DNA of 64,000 nucleotides. Origin: Calendula officinalis (lineage: Eukaryota > Streptophyta > Magnoliopsida > Asterales > Asteraceae). A program made the translations under genes and the position numbers. The DNA lies in assembly GCA_963853835.1 (NCBI GenBank), contig OY970829.1:11018446-11082445 (forward strand), given 5' to 3'. The notes under the pieces were generated by a model. The model made no database searches. It saw only the letters and a list, made by a program, of their open reading frames with translations, and was not told the origin of the DNA. Shown in pieces: positions 54,884 to 64,000 of this stretch. Every line of letters begins with the position of its first letter. Within the stretch, counting starts at the first letter, position 1.

Positions 54884-55823
54884 ATTGATCGGAAGTGTAA
54901 CTGAAAATATTGCCAAATGCCAATAGTATTACTGAAAACAAAAGTAGGAAATGGATCAAACTAGATAGCTACATATACAAACTTTGAGCAAAACAGGTCA
55001 ACTACATTTGGTCCTCGCTGGCGAATCTGCAACATATTTAGTATTTTAAGAATGGCCGGAGAGTTGGTGGGTGATTGACCGTGGAATACGGGGCCGGTAT
55101 TGCATTTCATACTATTAACGAAAAAGAATGGCGTTGACATCGAGTTTTGTTAACCAATCAGAACTGAGCTTATATAATTGTTTGTGATTTTAATCAGCAA
55201 AAACTATTTAATAACTGAGAGTCCAGTTGTTATGCATAACAATGTTATAATACCTATATCTACAAATATTATTTTCAAAAGAGTTAGTTTTGCAATTCAA
55301 AAGGAAATAACGGCACAACTTGTTGTTCATTTGCCTCCTTGTAAAAAAAATCTAAATCTATATTAATGAAAAAAAATTATTAAAAAAAAAATGTTCAGGA
55401 GTAGCTCTCATGTGTTTTTATTAATATAGAAAATGAAGATTCTTTAAATTATCATAATATTATTTGACAGCATACAGCTAGTTGACAGTATTATATGTCA
55501 AAACATATCGGGCTATCTCAACGATTGAGTATCAGATAACGAAATTTATAATAAAATACAAAATCATAAGCGTATAATATATTGTTGATCAATATAGATG
55601 ATTATATCCACCTTGCGTTGCCTTTAAATGAATAATATTGCTACAATTAGTCAATTATACATCATATTTGACATTTATAGAGTAATGGCACAAACTCATA
55701 ATGTTAACCAAGCACTAATACATTACATAATACACCAGCTTGATGTACCCGGGTGCCCCACAAGTTAAGGGTGTACATGTAACACATGAAGCTTGGATCA
55801 TATATAAGGACCGAATCCTCTAA
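54884..55823. other. Spacer, includes the upstream region of the minus-strand GST gene
   Basis: No gene is seen. AT-rich with an A-run at about 55381. Confidence 0.5.
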
Positions 55824-56696
55824 GGTGCTGTTTGGTTCGCTGGAATGTGATGGAATCTTGGGGGAATTGAAATCCAATTCCACCACATTCCAGTGTTTGG
55901 TTTAAAAAAATGAAAGGAATTGGATTCCTAAATGATGGAAACATTCCATCAGATGAAGGAATCTCAATTCCCTCCAAATGTTGATAGAATTGAATTCCAA
56001 GGTTGGATGGAATGTATTTTTACCTTCATACCCTTTACACCCACCACAACCACCATCATCCATCACCCCACCGCCACCACCACCACCCACCACCGCCGCC
56101 ACAACCACCACCGCTGCCACCCACCGCGTCCACCACCATCCTCCGCCACCGCCACCGCCACCCACCGCCACCGCCACCACCCGACGCCGCCACCGGCCGC
56201 CTCCGCCACCGGCCGCCACCACCACCCATCGCCACCGCCACCACCATCGCCACCAACCCGCCGCCACCGCCACCACCATCCGCCACCACCACCACCACCC
56301 ACCTCCACCACCACCCACCGCCACCCCCACCACCCACCGCCACCGCCACCCGCCACCGCCACCCACCACCGCCACCCACCACCGCCACCCATACCACCGC
56401 CACCACCGCTGCCACCACCCACCACCATCGCCGCTACCACCACCATTACCACCCACCGCCCCCACAACCACCCACCACCACCACCAACCAACCACTACCA
56501 GCAATAAGGGTAAATTATTCATTTTAGATAATTACAATTCCAATTCATGTCAACCAAACAAAGTATTGAATTGGATTCCAATTCCCTTCCATGTCAACCA
56601 AACAAAGTATGAAATTGATATCTAATTCCTGACGGATTTCAAATTCCTTCCTAGATTCCAATTCCATCAGAAATATTCTGCGAACCAAACAACACC
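55824..56696. mobile_element. PIF/Harbinger-type MITE enclosing a GC-rich array
   Basis: The ends GGTGCTGTTTGGTTCGC and GCGAACCAAACAACACC are inverted (one mismatch in 17) and flanked by TAA on both sides, the Harbinger target duplication. Subterminal GGAATTGGATTCC/CCAATTC-type repeats fill both arms. The centre is the array at 56030-56505. Confidence 0.88.
56030..56505. repeat. CCACCG/CCACCA array (about 475 bp)
   Basis: Imperfect 3-, 6- and 9-bp units of CCA, CCG and CCC, nearly free of stops in several frames, which creates six overlapping spurious ORFs (Pro/His/Thr-rich on plus, Gly/Trp/Val-rich on minus). Confidence 0.95.
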
Positions 56697-56877
56697 TAAG
56701 TCAAATTCGTTTTAATGTAAAGAATCACAACGAAAATGCAATTAGAAGAAATCTAACTAATTCTACATTTTCTAACACATACAACCTAAGGACATAAAAT
56801 GTTTTAGCTGGTAGCACTAGTAACTAAAACGTTTTAGTTTTCTTTTATTAGTATGTTGGGTCGTTGAAAGCAACCTT

Positions 56878-57281
56878 TAGTCCCGTAATAAGTGATTGAT
56901 AAGTGTAGATGAGAGATAATTACACTTATACGGTTCTACTGATCAAATTAAAATTTAGAACACTCAACAGTAAATAAACTCTTTTTTATTTAATCAATAA
57001 TGATTTAGCAAAGTATAAGTAGCTGCGGAAAAACTAAGAAAACGAATCTTAACTAAACTACTTGTGAAAGATAGACAATTACAAATACTGTCTAAGACAA
57101 GTATTGATTAACTAATAATCAAGGACAAGATCAGACATCGTTGTTACTGTGGTTCAATTGATGAAACAAGTAACAGAACAGTATCACAGGTTGTGCACAC
57201 TTCGCTCAAGATTGATTGTCTGAGGTGGCTTTTGCAGAGTAAGAACGTTGTTGGGTGCACACGTAAATTCATCCATCAAGA
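56878..57281 (-). repeat. copia LTR fragment (same family as 40200-41120)
   Basis: Matches 40203-40605 almost throughout: ACACTTATACGGTTCTACTG, TTATTTAATCAAT, AAGACAAGTATTGATTAAC, GTTGTTGGGTGCACA and CATCCATCAAG. It stops abruptly at 57281. Confidence 0.85.
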
Positions 57282-57510
57282 GTTGAGGGTAGATGCCCCG
57301 AACCGGTTGATTGAAGAACTCGAAGCCATATTGGAGTCAAAGACCAAGAAACTCCGGAATAAAGAAATCGAGTTAGTGTTGGTAAAGTGGAAGCACTCCC
57401 CTGTACCGAATGTGACTTGGGAAGTTAAAGATGAAATTCAGAAAAGGTACCCGAACTTTATAAACTATGATGAGATTCTGAGGACAGAATCTTCTGAAGG
57501 GGTAGATAGT
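57282..57510 (+). pseudogene. Chromodomain end of a gypsy (chromovirus) pol
   Basis: In frame it encodes RVDAPNRLIEELEAILESK, then KLRNKEIELVLVKWKHSPVP and NVTWEVKDEIQKRYP, a chromodomain of the type at the C-terminus of chromovirus integrases (hydrophobic core, VKWK and TWE motifs), which targets integration to heterochromatin. It is cut at its 5' side by the copia LTR fragment. A purine tract and an LTR start follow at 57511. Confidence 0.82.
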
Positions 57511-58960
57511 TGTAGCGACCCGAATTTTGAATATTTATATATAAAGTATTTTGGTGATGTATAATATATGCATTTATATTTTTGGCAAGTATTAGACGAT
57601 ATGATGATTAGTAGTAGCTTTGATTTTGTTTAAAAGTTGTTGTGATCACTGGAATCGGAAAAGGGTCGAATCGAGTTAGTAACGGGAAGGGAAAAATCGA
57701 ATCAAGTCTGCCTAGCAGACTTCGCGTTCGCAAGTAAAGCTCGCGACGCGAGCAAGTAGCAGCGAACCAAACAGCAAACTCGGGGGTCGGACGCGAAGAT
57801 CCTCGCCCCGAGGCTCGCAGGCGCGAGGATTGGCGAGATTTCGAGGTTCGCGACGCGAAGGACCGGTTCACGACGCAAGGAGTTGCTCGAAGAAGATAAA
57901 AAGGTGATTTCAGCCATTAATACTCATTTTTAACCCTAGAACTCTCTCTTAGTGTGTGTGTGTGTGTGTGCGTATTTTGAGTGTAAAAGGGCTGTTTGAG
58001 CTAATTTCTACCCTAAATCTTGTGGATTCTTGCTCTCTTGTTGAAGATTAAAGTAAATCTCGTATTCCTCAAACTTTAGATGTAAGATTTGGGGAATTTG
58101 GTTGGGTTATTGTTAACCTTAACTTGAAGGGTTACTTCAAATGGTGAAATGAGATTAGATAACTTAGGTCTGTAGTATTTTATCATGGGAAATGGAATTT
58201 TTGACACGGATCTATGATGGTCTTGAGTTTTCTGAATAATCTAGGGTTTTGGAATGACACCAAAATTGGGGAAAGTGGTGCTAGTAGTTAACTAGTGGTA
58301 GAATGAGTTCATGATAGGTATAAATGATGTTAAACCTTGTGTTGGTTTCATGATTAGGGCATTTGTTGAAAGACTTGAAGTTTACAAGTCTTGGGAAGTA
58401 AAAGTTGTATTCAAGATGTAAAAGAGGATTAAGATTGGCTAATGTGAGTACATGTTAACTTTAAATACTGGGTACATAACGTTTATAAAGTATTTTTACT
58501 TATGCAAATAATAATTGAATTATGTGTTTGTTGACTGTATTTGACTAGTGATATGTGAAATTAATATTGTGATGACCTTAGGGCTTTGATATGAAAAGTG
58601 ACATGTAGTCACTTAGGATTATACAATTGAAAGAATGGGATATATGAGGTATGTGGCAAATTGGAGGCACTCTGGTTGTCATAGTATCTATAACGGAATG
58701 GATTGGAGGCATTCCAATCATTCATTATGTCGCGACAGTTTCCTCTAGATTGGAGGCTTTCCGGTTAGAAGGACGTTTGTACCACTTTGGGTTGGAGGCA
58801 CTCCAGTTATTGTGGTAGTAGGAGTTGAGGTAAATTGGAGGCATTCCAATTACCCCCGACATGATTAATGATGTGATTAAGCATTTGTAATAGGGTTACC
58901 ACGGAGGTAACAATTGGTAATATGATGTATTTCCGATTTATTGATATATATATTATTATA
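57511..58960 (+). repeat. 3' LTR of the chromovirus element
   Basis: Starts TGTAGCGACCCG after AAGGGGTAGATAGT. Contains a GC-rich patch (57710-57900), a (TG)n run at 57953-57970 and a cluster of TTGGAGGCATTCC-type repeats at 58663-58852. The 3' end is not certain. Confidence 0.6.
58663..58852. repeat. ATTGGAGGCATTCC repeat cluster
   Basis: Five copies of (A/G)TTGGAGGC(A/T)(C/T)TCC(A/G)GT-like units at about 35-bp spacing, within the LTR. Confidence 0.8.
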
Positions 58961-58977
58961 TAGGGGTGCATTATAGA

Positions 58978-60885
58978 CAGAACCAAATTAGGAGAAGAAC
59001 CCTCAGAACTGATTTTCAACCAATCATGTGAGAGTAATATCTGAATTTCATTTTTGTTTTTATTTAAATCACCGGGGGTATATTTGGAATTGCATGACCC
59101 CTCCTTATTTCTGGCAACTAACGTCTTTGAATGCTACCCACTTTTTTAGGAAGGTTTGTTTTCAACATTAAATATGATTAATGTATCTGCATATTTCGAA
59201 TATATCATTGGATCAATAATTGTATTTTGTATTTATTTATTTTTTAAATTCGACATTTAATTTATATTTTAGTTCTTTTTATTTTATTTAAATTTTGTAA
59301 TCCGAATATCTACAATTGTGGAAAATTAAGTATCTGTTACATATGTTTTATTTACACCCATGTATTTTAGGCACATGATTAAAAATTATTTTGGGGTTTA
59401 CGAAGATGTATAGATCGAGATGTAAAAAGTAATGATTTCTGGTACGTATTTATATGTATTAAATTTAATACTCTACATACATGTATAATTGATGCTTTTT
59501 GGTTTATTCACGTGGAGCTTAAATATATATGTTAGTACATAGATGTATATAAACTTCCCGTATAAGTAAAATGAAACATAAATGTATCACACATGGTGAC
59601 TAGATTGTAGTACAAATACATACATGTTATACGAAATACATACATGTATACGAAATAATTTACAGAAATACATACATGTATACGTAATAATTGAATACAC
59701 ATACATACATGTTATATTAAAAAAAAGTTGAAATTTCAAAGCTAGGCATTTTATCATTTCATCGAACACTTGCTATGCATCTCTAATATTGGGCATTTTT
59801 CCATACAACTCTAAAAGTGTTGATATGCATCTACGACACAAGAGCTTCCTCACTGAGCACCTGATTAAACAAATGAAACAAATGAAATATATACCTCCTC
59901 CGTATCAAAATAAGTGACACACTTTCCATTTTGGGGTGTATTAAAATAAGTGACACACTTTGAAAACTTTCCTTATTTGGTAAAAATAGTGGGACCCATA
60001 CCCACTAACTATCCACTTTAATAAAGTGAAATTACCCTTATACCCTTACTTTTACTTTTAAAACTCATTAATATCACTTTATTCAAGAAAAGTGGGACCC
60101 ATTCTCCACTAATTATGTACTTTAATCTATTTTAACCTCTACTTTAATCTTTTACCTCAAAAAACGTGTAAGCCAATTTGTGTCACTTATTTTGATACGG
60201 AGGAAGTATATAACCTTAATTTCTGCCAAGATGCTAAAGAAAGTGTAAAGAAGAAATTCAAAAACTAGATACTAAGAACACAAAGAACAATTGTAGCATT
60301 TAAACTATAAAAAGAAAGATGACTAATAAAAAAAGAATCAGAATGAATTCATACCACAAATCTTAAACTACTTTTATTTCACAAAAATAAATAAATAAAT
60401 AAACTCACGCCATGGGGAGGACTTGTAATGCATTAAGTAAACCCAGTAGCATGATCAGAATCAAAGATAATGATAATAAAATGGACAAAATACGAATCGA
60501 CGGGAACATATACCTTCACCGACACCATACGAACACCAAAAACCGACACCAAGCAGATCTGCATCGTCGGTGTTGCTGTCACCGAGCATAAACTTGGGTG
60601 TTGTTGTCGCCGATCTGGATCGAGAGAGAGGCGGAGGGATGTGGAGGCCAGGGTTAATGGAGAGAAAGAACAATTCCAATTAAACGCAAAATCGGTTTTG
60701 ATCTAGAATTAAAACACCTTTCCATAAAACTAGGGATATTCTCATTAATTGTTCAGTTACCAAATAAAAAAGGGTTTTCGAAATGTCCATTATACCCCTC
60801 ACGACTTTAGGGGGGAAATTCCAAATTCCTTTATTTTGATTGGTGGAAATTAGTTCTTCCGGTTCTGACGCCTAAATTGGTTCTG
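58978..60885. mobile_element. Non-autonomous inverted-repeat DNA element, unclassified
   Basis: CAGAACCAAATTAGGAGAAG...CCAATC at 58978-59025 is matched in inverted orientation at 60838-60885 (about 48 bp, roughly 75 percent by eye). The left end adjoins an ATATATATTATTATATAG run, as in the element at 16298. The interior has a Stowaway MITE and a GC-richer, exon-like patch at 60490-60660 that could be captured host sequence. Confidence 0.5.
59894..60206. mobile_element. Stowaway MITE
   Basis: The ends CCTCCTCCGTATCAAAATAA and TTATTTTGATACGGAGGAAG are inverted, flanked by TA on both sides. GTGACACACTTT recurs near the left end. Confidence 0.9.
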
Positions 60886-62428
60886 ATTTTAATTCTTCAC
60901 TTATTATATATTATTGTCGGGTCTAAAACTCATTTTACTCAAGAGACACTTTTGTCTTACGTAATATGTTTGTTTTTGGCTATGTACTCAGGTTCGGGAG
61001 CTAATGACTAGAAGGTCCCGGTAGACAAAGACTTGTCAAGATTAGCTTGGTGCTTGTAGTTAGATTTCTTATACTATGGCTACGATATAACTTGTAATAC
61101 CAATTTTTGTAACTCTGATTATCTTGAACGATGTTTTTGTAGACCGTACAAACATATAATAAAATTATTATGATGTATAGATTAGAGTAATGGTATTAGT
61201 GCTATGACTAGGCACAATAGATAGAAATATCAATTCTCTAAAAATATGATGTAAAAAACTAAAAACCACCATCTTTTTACTAAACCGTTATTCCAGCAAT
61301 TTAAACGACTTAATTCAAATTTTTTTTTTTATAAAATTATTGTTGAAGAGATTTTTGGTTTCGAATTCAGAGGAAGGCAACAAAAGTTACATCTGGTAGC
61401 AACAATGGAGGTCGGATGGGGTAAGCTGAAGAAAATTTTCGCGTAAATCCGTCAAAATCAATCAATCGTTCTGTAAGTTTGAACTTGTTTTGGCATTTAA
61501 TAGATATGGAGACATCTCACCATTATCGACCTACTCAAGTTACTCATTCATGCCCTTCTTAAATGTTGCTTTATCATCAACAGCTGAAATCCATTGAATA
61601 TCCAGAAAATGATATCTCTCATGCATTTATCGATTGTACCATTCGCTGCAGACCTTGTACTCTGCCGTGCCACTTGGTGCCCTAGAATTAGGTGTTTTGT
61701 ATGTGGTTATCAACTTGCTGAATAATATCTGGTCAATTAATTTTCAACGTGTACAGCCGCATGTTTTGGTAAATTAATCCACATGTTTTTAGGTTATAAC
61801 AGTAGAACTGTTGTGGAAATCTTCACTAATTTGACTTAATTGGAAGAAAAAAAAGGATAAGATCATAATTAGTTATATATGGTCCCCGTTGAAATCCATG
61901 GTGCATTTGACTTTCATGGTCAAAATTGATGTTCTAACTTCAAAGTTTGACATCATTTTAATCTGTTCATCATGAAAGTATTATTAGTGGGTGATAGTTC
62001 ATGAGTAATTTAACATAATACATCATTTCTTGAAAGATATATTCATATCTTCTAATAGTCGCATTCATAGGTGCCCTAACATGATTGAAAATTGAAAAAA
62101 TTTGGCTGAAATTGGGTGGTGGTCAATTATATCCACCAATTCATTGAAATAAATATGTGAAATAAGGATAAATTTGGGCAATCCTATCACTTTTTGATTG
62201 TAAAGAGTGTTTTCCTTTGGGATCATATGCCATTTTTCTCTTTATTGAGCAACTAATCTACCTAAAAAGTGTAACTAATTAACTATAAATCTATAATTCA
62301 AAGTTTTCAAAGGATAAAACATACTTTTTTTTAATGTGGGAATTTTTAGTGTTATATTATGAAACAAATGGAGTATGCTATTCTTAGTATAGCATATAAG
62401 TTTGTAAATGTGGGTATCTTTTCCACCA
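60886..62428. other. Spacer
   Basis: No gene or named repeat recognised; ordinary intergenic plant DNA. Confidence 0.5.
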
Positions 62429-62434
62429 TATAAA
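62429..62434 (+). promoter_or_regulatory. Possible TATA box of the receptor kinase gene
   Basis: TATAAA 228 bp before the start codon in a 2-kb upstream region with no other strong candidate. Confidence 0.3.
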
Positions 62435-62661
62435 TTATATAGCTATGACTATAACAAATTAATCGTTAATCAATATCATTGGTAGATATTGGTGTAGTGG
62501 GGTAGTAATTAAACCAGTGGACCAGTTACACTTTAAGCAGTTAGCTATCTACTTTTTCTGCATATATGTTCAGCAAATTATGAAAAAAACATTTTCATAA
62601 AATGATTTGTGAATATTGAGGTTTCAAGTACAACGATTTGTGTCTGATATTAGCTTGAGAA

Positions 62662-64000
62662 ATGGTTGTAAGAATTCAGCTGTTAGTTGTGCTAGTATTC
62701 ATACATGTGTTGCTGACATCAGCACATAATCGGGATAGTAAGTTTTTTTCCTTCATTAGAAATACTTCTGATCGTGTATTTGTCTTTATTTTTTATTATG
62801 TTTTTGTTTTTGATCATTATTTGGTTTTTATGCTTAAAAGTAAAGATTGATCCATATAGAATTAGAAATGCATCCTTAATTTGTGATTAATTGCTTAAAA
62901 ATACATACTTTTACATGCCAACAATTTCGTTTTGTGCAGTACGTAAATTCATCCAGACAAAAAATTAAATAAAAATAAAATAACCGTTACTTACTTTATG
63001 ATGCAGTTGTATATCTACAAGCTCTCATGGATAATTGGCAAAATACACCACCAAATTGGGTCGGGTCTGACCCGTGTGAGGAAAAATGGGATGGAATTAC
63101 TTGCACTGATTCACGTGTGACATCAATGTAAATCTTTCTTACAGATAATAAAAATATAAAAAAATAAAAAACAATTATTTTTCTTTCAAATTTATTGTAT
63201 TCCATTTCAGAACCTTAGCAAGCATCAATTTAAGTGGTGAGCTGTCTGGAGATATTGCACAATTATCTGAATTGCAAACCCTGTATGTCTTTTAAAAGTT
63301 TTGTACCTAACAAATTCAAAATTGAATATTTTATTGGTATTTTATTTGAATTTATTAAAGTTGTTTTCATGTGCAGGGATTTATCTTACAATAAGGGTCT
63401 TACAGTATCTCTTACTCCGGATATTGGGAATTTAAAAAAGTTATCAAATTTGTAAGCATGTTTTTTTTTTTAATTATGTGTTGAAATTTACTTAATTTGG
63501 TAATATTTAAAATTTAATTTTGATTTTGTTTGTTAGAATTCTGGTTGGTTGCAATTTCAACGGTCCACTTCCACATACACTAGGATCTCTACCCCAGTTG
63601 AGCTACTTGTAAGAATCTTGGTTATACACAATTATACAAATGTTCAATATGCAAATATTGTAAAAGGGTAGTATTATAATTTATACCTTTTATAATAATT
63701 TACAAACTAAAATGGAATTTATCATGATAAATTTGAAGGGTATTTCAGTAATTTAACGAATAAACTTGAGAACTGATATATTAGGTTTGCCAAACTTATC
63801 ATGATATATTAATAATTATATTTTTGATTCTTATCACATTTAGGTTATATTATTTTATTATATTTAAAGGTTTAGCTTTAATTGTATTTATAATTTTGAT
63901 TTTAAAAATTTTAATAATAATAATAATAATTATTATTTGATAGATCACAGGCACATTGTAATATTAGTTGATAAAAAGTATATGCAATAACATTACATGA
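62662..64000 (+). CDS. LRR receptor-like kinase, subfamily VIII-1 (HPCA1-like), 5' part
   Basis: Five exons are visible: 62662-62737, 63007-63127, 63211-63282, 63377-63451, 63537-63608, all GT-AG; the rest is beyond the window. Exon 1 encodes a signal peptide (MVVRIQLLVVLVFIHVLLTS). Exon 2 encodes the N-terminal cap ALMDNWQNTPPNWVGSDPC, then KWDGITCTDSRV with its cysteine pair. Exons 3 to 5 are 72, 75 and 72 nt, one LRR each: LASINLSGELSGDIAQLSEL, LDLSYNKGLTVSLTPDIGNL and LILVGCNFNGPLPHTLGSLP. This pattern, especially LILVGC and the GSDPC cap, is that of the Arabidopsis At5g49760/At5g49770 group, which includes the hydrogen-peroxide sensor HPCA1. These are plasma membrane kinases with an extracellular LRR domain. 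The transmembrane and kinase parts cannot be checked. The frame at 63234-63455 is an intron-reading shadow. Confidence 0.88.

Noticed and set aside
55902..56625. Six long overlapping frames (Pro/His/Thr-rich and Gly/Trp/Val-rich)
   Set aside because: All arise from the CCA/CCG array inside the MITE; no codon bias, start context or family resemblance.
60470..60706. 78-codon frame and its minus-strand partner
   Set aside because: Lies in the interior of an inverted-repeat element; no recognisable domain. Kept only as a possible captured fragment.

Overview
The window is nuclear DNA of a flowering plant, most likely a eudicot and probably an asterid. Evidence: short exons with GT-AG introns and AT-rich introns, plant-type LTR retrotransposons with the initiator-methionine tRNA primer site, Stowaway, hAT, Mutator and PIF/Harbinger-type MITEs, an LRR receptor kinase, zeta-class glutathione transferases, and a block of plant mitochondrial and plastid DNA. 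The species cannot be named from sequence alone. The asterid guess rests on a post-pol retrotransposon ORF that I recall from Asteraceae-type copia elements, and it is weak.

Layout. 1-6515: SIRE-type Ty1/copia element with gag, pol and the start of a third ORF. 6516-10202: a second, apparently non-coding copia-type element (LTR, primer site, repetitive leader). 10203-13637: decayed Ty3/gypsy element (copy A) with its 3' LTR. 13638-18079: spacer with palindromic repeats, a small gene of unknown function on the minus strand (14540-14740), MITEs and a 1.3 kb inverted-repeat element. 18080-18830: inverted fragment (copy B) of the same gypsy family. 20316-21050: another minus-strand LTR element. 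21229-22742: two MITE-like elements. 22805-27679: organellar block with a 1.8 kb plastid ycf2 piece, mitochondrial cox2 exon 2 flanked by parts of two group II introns, further mitochondrial-looking DNA and a psaB piece. 27931-35439: nested gypsy elements, where copy C has its 3' LTR split by a 4.9 kb insertion. 36893-37472: a two-exon secreted defensin-like peptide gene. 37832-41120: two truncated copia elements fused head to head, one with a hAT MITE in its LTR. 41125-43316: 5'-truncated L1-type LINE. 43683-45143: locally duplicated spacer. 45522-45764: paralogue of the 14540 gene, with a SINE just upstream. 48283-50028 and 51108-54883: two tail-to-tail zeta-class GST genes of ten exons each. 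55824-56696: Harbinger-type MITE enclosing a CCA/CCG array. 56878-60885: copia and chromovirus remnants and another inverted-repeat element. 62662-64000: first five exons of an LRR-VIII (HPCA1-like) receptor kinase that runs off the window.

How it fits together. Most of the window is retrotransposon and MITE debris with several levels of nesting. The host genes are few: two small WVAEPGID-type proteins, one defensin-like peptide, the GST pair and the receptor kinase. The GST pair is the most interesting host feature. Both copies keep full reading frames and matching exon structures, but the glutathione-activating SSC motif is altered in both, and more so in the minus-strand copy. No new multi-gene system is evident. 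The best leads are the GST pair, the defensin-like gene, the MITE with the GC-rich array, the composite organellar block and the shared lesions of two gypsy copies.
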